Assembly (NCBI GenBank): GCA_021199145.1
Contig: JAJQIP010000044.1
Span: forward strand, 1-6,101
Direction of reading: 5' to 3'
Origin: Porphyromonadaceae bacterium
Lineage (GTDB): Bacteria; Bacteroidota; Bacteroidia; Bacteroidales; UBA11471
Length of the DNA: 6,101 bases
Each line of letters opens with the position of its first letter. Within the stretch, counting starts at the first letter, position 1. Under the pieces are notes generated by a model, which worked only from the letters and a program-made list of their open reading frames with translations, ran no database searches and had not been told where the DNA came from. The position numbers and the translations under genes are program-made. Positions 1 to 6,095 of this stretch are shown here, piece after piece.

Positions 1-153
1 CGGGTCGGCAATACAGGTCAGACGCTCATCGCCCCGGTGATTGCAGGAAATTCCAATGACAGGAAGTCCGGCAGGGATGCGGCAGTCGTCTATTTCGTGC
101 AGAAGGGTCGCTAAAGGAGCGGCCAGGCACTCGTCCGAGAAAAGGGTTCCCAT
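1..153 (-). CDS. Partial N-terminus, possible peptidase C26 / glutamine amidotransferase-like protein
   Basis: The minus strand is open from an ATG at 153-151 to the left edge, giving 51 codons without a stop; the C-terminal remainder lies outside the window. An in-frame TAG lies a little upstream and no other ATG intervenes, so this start is the natural one. Residues 31-51 read PVIGISCNHRGDERLTCIADP. The PVIGIS strand followed by a short polar loop and an A-[DE]-x-Y-like segment is how class I glutamine amidotransferase-like peptidase C26 proteins (gamma-glutamyl-GABA hydrolase family) usually begin. The catalytic Cys/His/Glu of that family would lie beyond the edge, so activity cannot be judged. 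The 30 residues before the motif are longer than I would expect for the family. The gene lies 66 nt downstream of asd on the same strand and could be its distal operon partner or have its own promoter. The reading frame is fairly sure; the family is tentative. Confidence 0.5.
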   Translation of the reverse strand, partial: MGTLFSDECLAAPLATLLHEIDDCRIPAGLPVIGISCNHRGDERLTCIADP

Positions 154-173
154 ACTACTATTATATATACGTA

Positions 174-195
174 GGGCGGTCCTCTAAAACCGCCC
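174..195 (-). terminator. GC-rich hairpin between asd and the downstream minus-strand gene
   Basis: A perfect 7-bp stem (GGGCGGT at 174-180 with ACCGCCC at 189-195) closes an 8-nt loop, CCTCTAAA. It lies 24 nt past the asd stop codon and 20 nt before the start of the next minus-strand gene. No clean T-tract follows on the minus strand (the sequence there is TACGTATATATAATAG), so an intrinsic terminator is plausible but imperfect. It could equally be a structured leader or an RNA-processing/stability element in an asd-led transcript. The hairpin is certain; its role is inferred. Confidence 0.45.
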
Positions 196-219
196 CACAA
201 TATAGGAATAAAAAATCAA

Positions 220-1227
220 CTAAAGTGCGTTTTCACGCATCAGATATTCGGCAATCTGCACGGCGTTCAAGGCCGCCCCTTTCCGTATCTGGTCGCTGAC
301 CGCCCAGAAGGCAAGGCCGTTCGGATTCGACAAGTCCTTCCGGATACGGCCCACATATACCGGATCTTTCCCCGCTATATCGAGAGGCATCGGATAAAGA
401 CGAGTCTCCGGATTGTCCATGAGCACGACACCCTCGCCCGACGAGAAAGCCGAACGGGCCTCCTCCACCGATATCGGACGCTCCGTCTCAATCCAGATTG
501 CTTCGGAATGCGCCCGCATCACAGGTACCCGCACACACATGGCACTCACCTTCACATCCGAATGCATGATTTTGCGAGTCTCGTTGAACATCTTCATCTC
601 CTCCTTGGTATAAAGGTTATCCGTGAAGACATCCACCTGGGGGATTACATTATAGGCCAGTTGATAATAAAACTTCTGTACCGTAGGAGCCTCCCCTTTC
701 ATAAGCTGCTCATACTGATGGACCAACTCGGCCATCGCCGCCGCACCGGCACCGCTTGCCGCCTGATAAGTAGCGACATGTACCGACTTGATATGGGAAA
801 CCTTCTCGATGGCATTCAGGGCCACCACCATCTGTATGGTAGTACAGTTAGGATTGGCGATTATCCCCCGAGGACGCACTTTGGCATCGGGACCGTTCAC
901 TTCAGGCACCACCAGAGGCACATCCTCATCCATACGGAATGCGCTGGAATTGTCAATCATTATCGCCCCATATTGGGTAATCGTCTTTTCAAACTCCTTA
1001 GAAGTACCGGCACCCGCAGAGGTGAAAGCGATATCCACCCCTTTGAAGTCGTCGTTGCGTTTCAACTCTTTTATGGTAATATCCTTCCCTTGAAAACGGC
1101 AAGAGGTCCCGGCACTCCGCGACGAGCCGAACAAAGACAAATTGTCGATAGGGAAATTCCTCTCGGCCAATACCCGCAAGAACTCCTGCCCTACGGCACC
1201 GCTCGCACCTACAATAGCTACATTCAT
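220..1227 (-). CDS. asd: Aspartate-semialdehyde dehydrogenase
   Basis: This enzyme reduces L-aspartyl-4-phosphate to L-aspartate-4-semialdehyde with NADPH in the cytosol. It is the branch-point step toward lysine/diaminopimelate, threonine, methionine and isoleucine. The 335 residues match the usual family length. The N-terminal Rossmann motif GASGAVG is at residues 7-13. The catalytic Cys128 lies in NPNCTT (125-130). Gln155 is in TYQAASGAG (153-161), and Arg233 and the acid/base His240 are in CVRVPVMRAHSE (231-242). Arg98 in SSAFRMD is the likely phosphate/substrate contact. All key residues are present, so the protein should be active. The ATG at 1227 directly precedes the nucleotide-binding strand (MNVAIVGASG), and a promoter element lies 28 nt upstream. 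The gene is divergent from the antiporter gene and ends in TAG, 24 nt before a hairpin. Confidence 0.97.
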   Translation of the reverse strand: MNVAIVGASGAVGQEFLRVLAERNFPIDNLSLFGSSRSAGTSCRFQGKDITIKELKRNDDFKGVDIAFTSAGAGTSKEFEKTITQYGAIMIDNSSAFRMDEDVPLVVPEVNGPDAKVRPRGIIANPNCTTIQMVVALNAIEKVSHIKSVHVATYQAASGAGAAAMAELVHQYEQLMKGEAPTVQKFYYQLAYNVIPQVDVFTDNLYTKEEMKMFNETRKIMHSDVKVSAMCVRVPVMRAHSEAIWIETERPISVEEARSAFSSGEGVVLMDNPETRLYPMPLDIAGKDPVYVGRIRKDLSNPNGLAFWAVSDQIRKGAALNAVQIAEYLMRENAL

Positions 1228-1255
1228 TTCCGTACAACTTCAGTTTTACTTGTGG

Positions 1256-1263
1256 CAAAAGTA
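1256..1263 (-). promoter_or_regulatory. Bacteroidota-type -7 promoter element for asd
   Basis: On the minus strand this reads TACTTTTG, an exact match to the Bacteroidota sigma-ABfr -7 consensus TAnnTTTG. There are 28 nt between it and the asd ATG, implying a short leader of about 20 nt. A TTTTG on the same strand at 1288-1292 may be the -33 element, but it is a few bases farther away than usual. The leader is A/T-rich, with no strong Shine-Dalgarno sequence. Confidence 0.7.
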
Positions 1264-1369
1264 CGGGTTTTCTTTGTATTTTATATTCAAAAGGCTTATT
1301 TTTTGCCCAAAGAGTCTCTTTTCCCATAAAGAATAGCGCAATTTAACGGATTCTATACATTTTTTTTGT

Positions 1370-1377
1370 TATATTTG
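1370..1377 (+). promoter_or_regulatory. Bacteroidota-type -7 promoter element for the antiporter gene
   Basis: TATATTTG matches TAnnTTTG exactly and ends 25 nt before the ATG at 1403. The preceding sequence is a T-run; no convincing -33 TTTG at the usual spacing is seen, only a weak TTTAAC around 1342. With the oppositely oriented element at 1256-1263, it makes 1228-1402 a divergent promoter region of 175 bp. The roughly 100 bp between the two elements contain no obvious inverted-repeat operator. Confidence 0.7.
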
Positions 1378-1402
1378 TAAGCTCTAATATATCCCTTAAA
1401 TT

Positions 1403-3583
1403 ATGGATTTAAGCCGATTCATACCGACCCTTCCGTTTTCCGATCCGGTATTGATTTTCTTCATCGTGCTGGCCATAATCCTGTTTGCCCCGTTACTCTT
1501 CAACAAACTGCGGATTCCCCATATCATCGGACTCATTCTGGCGGGGATGTTGTTTGGCCCCCACGGGGTGAATTTCCTCGCCTACGACAGCAGTTTCAAG
1601 ATTTTCGGGAACGTCGGACTGCTCTACCTCATGTTCTTGGTCGGTCTGGAGATGAACCTGAACGACTTCCGGAAAATCAAACTCCGGGGAATCTCCTTCG
1701 GTATCTATACCTTTCTCATTCCGATGATATTGGGGACCCTATCAAGCGTCTACCTCCTGCACCTCAACCTCATGACCTCCGTTCTGTTGGCCAGTATGTA
1801 CGCCTCCCATACCTTGGTGGCCTATCCTATCGTCTCCCGCTACGACGTGGGTCATCGCCCCGCCGTGACCATCACCATTGCGGGGACCATCATCACCGTA
1901 TTGGGAGCCCTCATCATCCTTGCCGTCATCTTAGGCATGCAGACGGGGAGCATCAACAAGTGGTTCTGGATACGGCTTGTTCTCTCCATGGCCATATACT
2001 GCCTGTTCATCCTCTGTGCCTTCCCTCGTGTCGCCCGCTGGTTTTTCAAAAAATACACCGACAGCATCTCCCAATACATCTTTGTCCTGGCCCTTGTATT
2101 CCTGGCCTCGGCCCTGGCACAGGCGGCCGGACTGGAACCCATTCTCGGAGCCTTCTCGGTCGGGGTGGTGCTCAACCGCTTCATCCCGTCGGTGTCCCCG
2201 TTGATGAACCGCATCGAGTTTGTCGGAAACGCCATCTTCATTGCCTATTTCCTCATCGGAGTGGGTATGCTCATCGACCCCTCCGTCGTATTTTCCGGGT
2301 GGGAGACCCTGTTTGTCGCCTTTGTCATGTCGGCGGTCGCCACCGTCGCCAAATGGCTGGCGGCCTGGATTACCCAGAAGAGCTTCCGGTTGAGCAAACT
2401 GGACAGGGCCATGATTTTCGGCTTGAGCAACGGGCAGGCGGCCGTCACGTTAGCCGCCGTACTCATCGGTTACAACATCGGACTGTTCGACATCAACATC
2501 CTCAACGGTACGATTATCATGATTCTGGTCACCTGCACCATCAGTTCCTTAGCCACTGAACGGGCCGCCCGAAAGATGGCCACCCTGCAGCCGACCGAAG
2601 AGACGGAGAAAATATACAACCCCATCGGCAACGCCCGCATCCTCATCCCCATCGCCAATCCGCAGACCATCGAGAGCCTGGTCAATCTCTCCATTCTGGC
2701 GCAAGGGAAGCACAATCCGAATCCGATTTACGCCCTCCATGTCATCGACGACGGCAAGAGCTCCTCGAGTTCCGGCAACGTCGGACACCTGCTGTTGGAA
2801 AAGGCGACCAAAATAGCCGCTTCGGCCGACACCCATGTTTTCGGCATATCCCGATACGACGTGAATATCACCAGCGGCATCATCCACACCATCAAGGAAC
2901 AGAACATCTCCGAAGTCATCTTGGGGTTGCACCACAAGAGCAACCTTGTCGACAGCTTTTTCGGCAGTAAGATAGAGAACCTGCTCAAAAACACCCACAA
3001 AATGGTGGCCATCGCCAAATGCATCACCCCCATCAACATGACCACCCGCATTATCGTGGCGGTTCCCGAAAAGGCGGAATACGAAACCGGCTTCACCCGC
3101 TGGATTGACCGTCTGACCAATATCGGAGAACAAATCGGTTGCCCCCTCCTTTTCCATGCCCATCACAACACCATCGGCATCCTGCAGAATATCCTACGGC
3201 ACAAGCAATATACGCTCCCCTATACCTTTGAAGTTCTCGACGATTGGGAAGATTTCCTGACCCTCACAGGGGTCGTCCTGCAAGATGACCTGCTCATCAT
3301 CATCAGCGCACGGCACACCTCCCGCTCCTATAGCAGCGCATTCGAGAAGCTCCCCACGCAACTCTCCCGCTATTTCGCCGAGAACAACTTCATCGTCCTC
3401 TTCCCGGAGCAGTTCGGAGAAGAGAACGAACAGCTTACCTTCACCTCCGACCCCTTCTCTATCAATGTACAGCAGACCTATACTCGGTTTATGGCGGTGC
3501 GCAACTTCTTCGACAAGTTCTCCCGTCGCCGCAAACTGTGGAACCACCGCCGGCAGAAGCTGAAGCAGGACCAGAAGAAATAG
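1403..3583 (+). CDS. CPA2-type cation:proton antiporter-like membrane protein with tandem UspA-like tail
   Basis: This is an inner-membrane transporter of the Kef/NapA-like monovalent cation:proton antiporter-2 group, 726 residues. About 13 hydrophobic segments fill residues 15-386. Family landmarks are LRIPHIIGLILAGMLFGPHG (36-55), FLVGLEMNLNDF (78-89), ASHTLVAYPIVSR (134-146), FLIGVGMLID (283-292) and SNGQAAVTLAA (342-352). In the core helix at 160-174 (AGTIITVLGALIILA), relatives as I recall them carry TD or DD; here Val166 occupies the Asp position, so coupled ion/proton exchange is uncertain. A linker leads to two alpha/beta UspA-like domains at about 410-540 and 547-672. The first ends in a nucleotide-loop-like GLHHKSNLVDSFFGS (508-522), with His511 where a Gly is usual. 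The tail from about 707 is strongly basic. Substrate (Na+, K+) cannot be told. It has its own promoter and no clear terminator before the next operon. Confidence 0.88.
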   Translation: MDLSRFIPTLPFSDPVLIFFIVLAIILFAPLLFNKLRIPHIIGLILAGMLFGPHGVNFLAYDSSFKIFGNVGLLYLMFLVGLEMNLNDFRKIKLRGISFGIYTFLIPMILGTLSSVYLLHLNLMTSVLLASMYASHTLVAYPIVSRYDVGHRPAVTITIAGTIITVLGALIILAVILGMQTGSINKWFWIRLVLSMAIYCLFILCAFPRVARWFFKKYTDSISQYIFVLALVFLASALAQAAGLEPILGAFSVGVVLNRFIPSVSPLMNRIEFVGNAIFIAYFLIGVGMLIDPSVVFSGWETLFVAFVMSAVATVAKWLAAWITQKSFRLSKLDRAMIFGLSNGQAAVTLAAVLIGYNIGLFDINILNGTIIMILVTCTISSLATERAARKMATLQPTEETEKIYNPIGNARILIPIANPQTIESLVNLSILAQGKHNPNPIYALHVIDDGKSSSSSGNVGHLLLEKATKIAASADTHVFGISRYDVNITSGIIHTIKEQNISEVILGLHHKSNLVDSFFGSKIENLLKNTHKMVAIAKCITPINMTTRIIVAVPEKAEYETGFTRWIDRLTNIGEQIGCPLLFHAHHNTIGILQNILRHKQYTLPYTFEVLDDWEDFLTLTGVVLQDDLLIIISARHTSRSYSSAFEKLPTQLSRYFAENNFIVLFPEQFGEENEQLTFTSDPFSINVQQTYTRFMAVRNFFDKFSRRRKLWNHRRQKLKQDQKK

Positions 3584-3663
3584 TTCTCTCCGAAAAATCC
3601 TTCTCCTTTCATAGGGAATCTCCGGAATTTCTTTCCCGTCGTAGGTTTCCTAAGAAATTTGCT

Positions 3664-3671
3664 TATCTTTG
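3664..3671 (+). promoter_or_regulatory. Bacteroidota-type -7 promoter element for the nfnAB-like operon
   Basis: TATCTTTG matches TAnnTTTG exactly and lies 26 nt before the ATG at 3698, the same spacing as at the other two promoters in this window. It falls inside the region that would be coding if a TTG at 3659 were used, which argues for the downstream ATG. No clear -33 TTTG is seen at standard distance. The 114-bp gap (3584-3697) also shows no convincing terminator for the upstream antiporter gene, so some read-through into the operon is possible. Confidence 0.65.
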
Positions 3672-3697
3672 CGTCCGTCTCATCACACACTTTTCCC

Positions 3698-4489
3698 ATG
3701 AATAAAATCGTCAACAAAGTCCATTTTTCGGCCAATGTCGTAAAATTCGAGATAGAGGCCCCGCTCATTGCCCGATCACGCAAAGCGGGACACTTTGTCA
3801 TCGTCCGCACGGGGGAGAAGGGGGAACGTATCCCCTTGACCATTGCCTCGGCCGACCCCGAACGGGGGACCATCACCTTAGTCATACAAGCGGTCGGGAA
3901 ATCGACCCGCAAACTGTGCGCCCTCGAAGTCGGTGACTTCATTACCGACGTGGTAGGGCCGTTAGGACAAGCCACCCACATCGAGAAATTCGGTACCGTC
4001 GTCTGCTGCGGCGGAGGGGTCGGAGTCGCTCCCCTGCTACCCATTGTCGAAGCGATGAAAAAGGCGGGGAACCGTGTCATCACGGTATTGGCCGCCCGTA
4101 CCAAAGAGCTGATTATCCTCGAAGAGCAAATGCGGGCCTTCTCCGATGAGGTGATTATCATGACCGACGACGGCTCTTACGGAGAGAAAGGCCTTGTCAC
4201 CAACGGGGTCGAGAAGGTCATCCTTCGGGAGAAAGTGGACCTATGCGTCACCATCGGTCCGGCCGTCATGATGAAATTTGTCTCCCTCCTGACCCGGAAA
4301 TACAACCTTCCCACCATCGCCTCCCTCAATACCATCATGGTCGACGGCACGGGGATGTGCGGAGCCTGTCGGGTCACGGTGGGCGGAAAGACACGGTTCG
4401 TATGTGTCGACGGGCCCGAATTTGACGCCCATCAAGTAGATTTCGACGAGATGCTCATGCGGCTCTCTTCGTACAAAGGAATCGAATAA
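3698..4489 (+). CDS. nfnA: NfnA/NfnS-like FAD and [2Fe-2S] subunit (ferredoxin-NADP+ reductase subunit alpha)
   Basis: This is the likely small subunit of a cytosolic NADH-dependent reduced ferredoxin:NADP+ oxidoreductase; it is related to the PyrK electron-transfer subunit of dihydroorotate dehydrogenase and to ferredoxin-NADP reductases. It has 263 residues, typical for the family. The FAD-binding beta-barrel covers about 1-98, with RIPLTIA at 44-50 in the flavin-contact position. The nucleotide-binding domain starts with CCGGGVGVAPLLP (103-115). The C-terminal cluster motif is VDGTGMCGAC (215-224) plus Cys236 in FVCVDGPEFD. In solved Nfn structures this [2Fe-2S] cluster is held by one Asp and three Cys, matching Asp216, Cys221, Cys224 and Cys236 here. 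The ATG at 3698 is chosen over an in-frame TTG at 3659 because the promoter lies between them and the domain begins right at MNKIVNKVHF. The large-subunit gene follows 12 nt after the stop. Confidence 0.88.
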   Translation: MNKIVNKVHFSANVVKFEIEAPLIARSRKAGHFVIVRTGEKGERIPLTIASADPERGTITLVIQAVGKSTRKLCALEVGDFITDVVGPLGQATHIEKFGTVVCCGGGVGVAPLLPIVEAMKKAGNRVITVLAARTKELIILEEQMRAFSDEVIIMTDDGSYGEKGLVTNGVEKVILREKVDLCVTIGPAVMMKFVSLLTRKYNLPTIASLNTIMVDGTGMCGACRVTVGGKTRFVCVDGPEFDAHQVDFDEMLMRLSSYKGIE

Positions 4490-4501
4490 ACTCAAAACAA
4501 C

Positions 4502-5974
4502 ATGGATTACAAAGAATATCTTCATACCGAAAGGGCCGCTGCATGGCGGGAAGCCCTCCGCAAGTCAAAACCCAACAAAGAGCGTATCGGCATCGCCCGT
4601 ACCGAAATGAACGAACTGGCCCCCGACTACCGCATCACCTGCAACGAAGAGGTCAACCAAGGGCTGACCCAAGAACAGGCACTTGTCGAAGCCTCCCGTT
4701 GCCTCGACTGCCCTGAGCCCCTCTGTGTCACCGGCTGCCCCGTAGGGGTCAACATTCCCAAATTCGTCAAGAACATCGAATGGGGGGAATTCCTGGAAGC
4801 GGCCAAAGCCCTAAAAGAGACCAGTGCGCTCCCGGCCGTATGTGGCCGTGTCTGCCCCCAGGAGAAGCAATGCGAATCGAAATGCTTCTATCTGCAGAAA
4901 CTGCACAAACAGCCGGTGGCCATCGGCTATCTGGAGCGGTTCGCCGCCGACTACGAACGGGAAAGCGGCCAGATATCCATTCCCGAAATCCCCTCCCGCA
5001 ACGGCATCAAGGTGGCTGTGGTCGGTTCGGGTCCGGCCGGACTCTCTTTTGCCGGCGACATGATTAAGAGAGGGTACTCCATCACCGTATTTGAAGCCCT
5101 TCACGAGATAGGCGGAGTGCTGAAATACGGCATCCCCGAATTCCGGTTGCCCAACCGCATTGTCGATGTGGAGATTGACAACCTGCGAAAGATGGGGGTG
5201 GAGTTCGTTCCCAACTGCATTATTGGGAAGACCCTCTCCTACGAAGACCTCCACACCATGGGGTTCCAGGGAATCTTCGTCGCCAGCGGAGCCGGACTGC
5301 CCCGCTTCATGAACATCCCGGGGGAGAATCTCATCGGGGTCATGTCGAGCAACGAATACCTCACTCGGGTGAATCTGATGCATGCCGCAGAGGCGGATGC
5401 CGATACTCCCGTCTTCCTCGGCCGTCGCATCGCTGTCATCGGAGGCGGGAACACGGCCATGGACTCGGTCCGCACCGCCCGCCGTTTAGGGGCCGAACGG
5501 GCCATTATCGTCTACCGGCGTAGCGAGGCGGAGATGCCGGCCCGTATCGAAGAGGTGAAGCACGCCAAGCAGGAGGGGGTGGAGTTTCTCACCCTGCACA
5601 ATCCGATAGCCTATATCGGGGATGAAAAGGGGCATGTCACGAAAATGCGTCTGCAGAAGATGGAACTGGGCGAGCCGGACGAATCGGGCCGTCGCAGTCC
5701 CGTAGCCATTCCCGGAGCCATTGAGGAAATCGACATAGATACGGTCATTGTGAGTGTCGGCGTATCACCCAACCCCCTTATTCCCCATACGGTAAAAGGG
5801 TTGGAAATCACCAAGCGGGGCACCATCGCCATCCACGAAGAGACCATGCAGAGCAACCTCACAGACCTCTATGCCGGAGGGGATATCGTACGGGGAGGTG
5901 CTACCGTCATTCTCGCCATGGGGGACGGACGGAAAGCGGCCGCCGCCATGCACGCTCACCTCTCCCAACGCTAA
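4502..5974 (+). CDS. nfnB: NfnB/NfnL-like FAD and two-[4Fe-4S] subunit (GltD/GltA-like NADPH oxidoreductase)
   Basis: This is the likely large subunit of the Nfn complex, carrying the bifurcating FAD and the NADP(H) site. It also resembles the glutamate synthase small subunit and the N-terminus of dihydropyrimidine dehydrogenase. Its 490 residues are slightly longer than many relatives. The N-terminal cluster domain has CLDCPEPLCVTGC (67-79) and CGRVCPQEKQCESKC (114-128). By analogy with dihydropyrimidine dehydrogenase, one cluster uses Cys67/70/75/128 and the other Cys79/118/124 plus a non-Cys ligand, here probably Glu145 in IGYLERFAAD. The FAD Rossmann motif VVGSGPAG is at 173-180, with Glu198 ending its second strand. 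The NADPH motif VIGGGNTAMD is at 312-321, with YRR (338-340) suited to the 2'-phosphate. The FAD-closing AGGDIVRGGATVILAMGDGRKAA spans about 458-480. No GOGAT large subunit is adjacent, so Nfn fits better than glutamate synthase, though the latter is a common label. Confidence 0.9.
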   Translation: MDYKEYLHTERAAAWREALRKSKPNKERIGIARTEMNELAPDYRITCNEEVNQGLTQEQALVEASRCLDCPEPLCVTGCPVGVNIPKFVKNIEWGEFLEAAKALKETSALPAVCGRVCPQEKQCESKCFYLQKLHKQPVAIGYLERFAADYERESGQISIPEIPSRNGIKVAVVGSGPAGLSFAGDMIKRGYSITVFEALHEIGGVLKYGIPEFRLPNRIVDVEIDNLRKMGVEFVPNCIIGKTLSYEDLHTMGFQGIFVASGAGLPRFMNIPGENLIGVMSSNEYLTRVNLMHAAEADADTPVFLGRRIAVIGGGNTAMDSVRTARRLGAERAIIVYRRSEAEMPARIEEVKHAKQEGVEFLTLHNPIAYIGDEKGHVTKMRLQKMELGEPDESGRRSPVAIPGAIEEIDIDTVIVSVGVSPNPLIPHTVKGLEITKRGTIAIHEETMQSNLTDLYAGGDIVRGGATVILAMGDGRKAAAAMHAHLSQR

Positions 5975-5993
5975 AGAACTTTTCAAGACAAAA

Positions 5994-6025
5994 AAAGAGA
6001 GGGGCGCTTTTGCACCCCTCTCTTT
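5994..6025 (+). terminator. Strong hairpin terminator after the nfnAB-like operon
   Basis: AAAGAGAGGGG (5994-6004) pairs with CCCCTCTCTTT (6015-6025) in an 11-bp stem. After one C/A mismatch two more G-C pairs close a TTTT tetraloop (6008-6011). It starts 19 nt after the stop codon. Flanking A-run and T-run form the stem base, so it can act as an intrinsic terminator in either direction; this would suit a convergent gene on the right. Confidence 0.88.
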
Positions 6026-6029
6026 ATAT

Positions 6030-6095
6030 CGGCATAGCCGTTGAAATTTTCGGCCGGCTTACGCCGGCAAAATGTTTGGGGCTTTTCATGCCCCA
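6030..6095. repeat. Cluster of three short hairpins after the terminator
   Basis: Three inverted repeats follow closely. CGGC-ATA-GCCG lies at 6030-6040. GCCGGC-TTAC-GCCGGC lies at 6053-6068, extended by ATTTT (6046-6050) pairing with AAAAT (6069-6073) across a 2-nt bulge. TGGGGC-TTTTCAT-GCCCCA lies at 6077-6095. Two separators are short and AT-rich. This spacing is unlike coding DNA and looks like a structured intergenic element: a REP-like repeat, a small RNA, or 3' structure of a gene off the right edge. On the minus strand one frame is open from the edge to a TAA at 6026-6024 (25 codons) with no recognisable family, so I do not call a gene. Confidence 0.6.

Noticed and set aside
1..114. 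Plus-strand open frame from the left edge ending in TAA at 112-114, a possible C-terminus of another gene
   Set aside because: It is codon-aligned opposite the minus-strand frame. The minus-strand reading is longer, has an ATG and carries a recognisable PVIGIS motif; the plus reading has none. Not fully excluded.
197..204. TATATTGT on the minus strand as a -7 promoter element for the left-edge gene
   Set aside because: It differs from TAnnTTTG at two of the most conserved positions and has no -33 partner, so it is not called.
508..1329. Long plus-strand open frame (273 codons) opposite asd
   Set aside because: It lies antisense to a complete, motif-verified asd, is rich in His/Arg/Leu as expected from reversed GC-rich codons, and runs through the asd promoter. 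It has no recognisable domain.
2549..3166. Minus-strand open frame of 205 codons inside the antiporter tail
   Set aside because: Antisense to the UspA-like region of an intact gene; its composition is typical of a shadow frame and no promoter or family motif supports it.
3584..3663. Terminator for the antiporter gene in the 3584-3663 gap
   Set aside because: Only weak, imperfect pairings (around TCCTTTCATAGGGA and the TCCGGA palindrome) with no T-tract were found.
4811..5383. Minus-strand open frame of 190 codons opposite the large Nfn subunit
   Set aside because: It overlaps the well-supported cluster and FAD domains on the other strand and shows no family motif.
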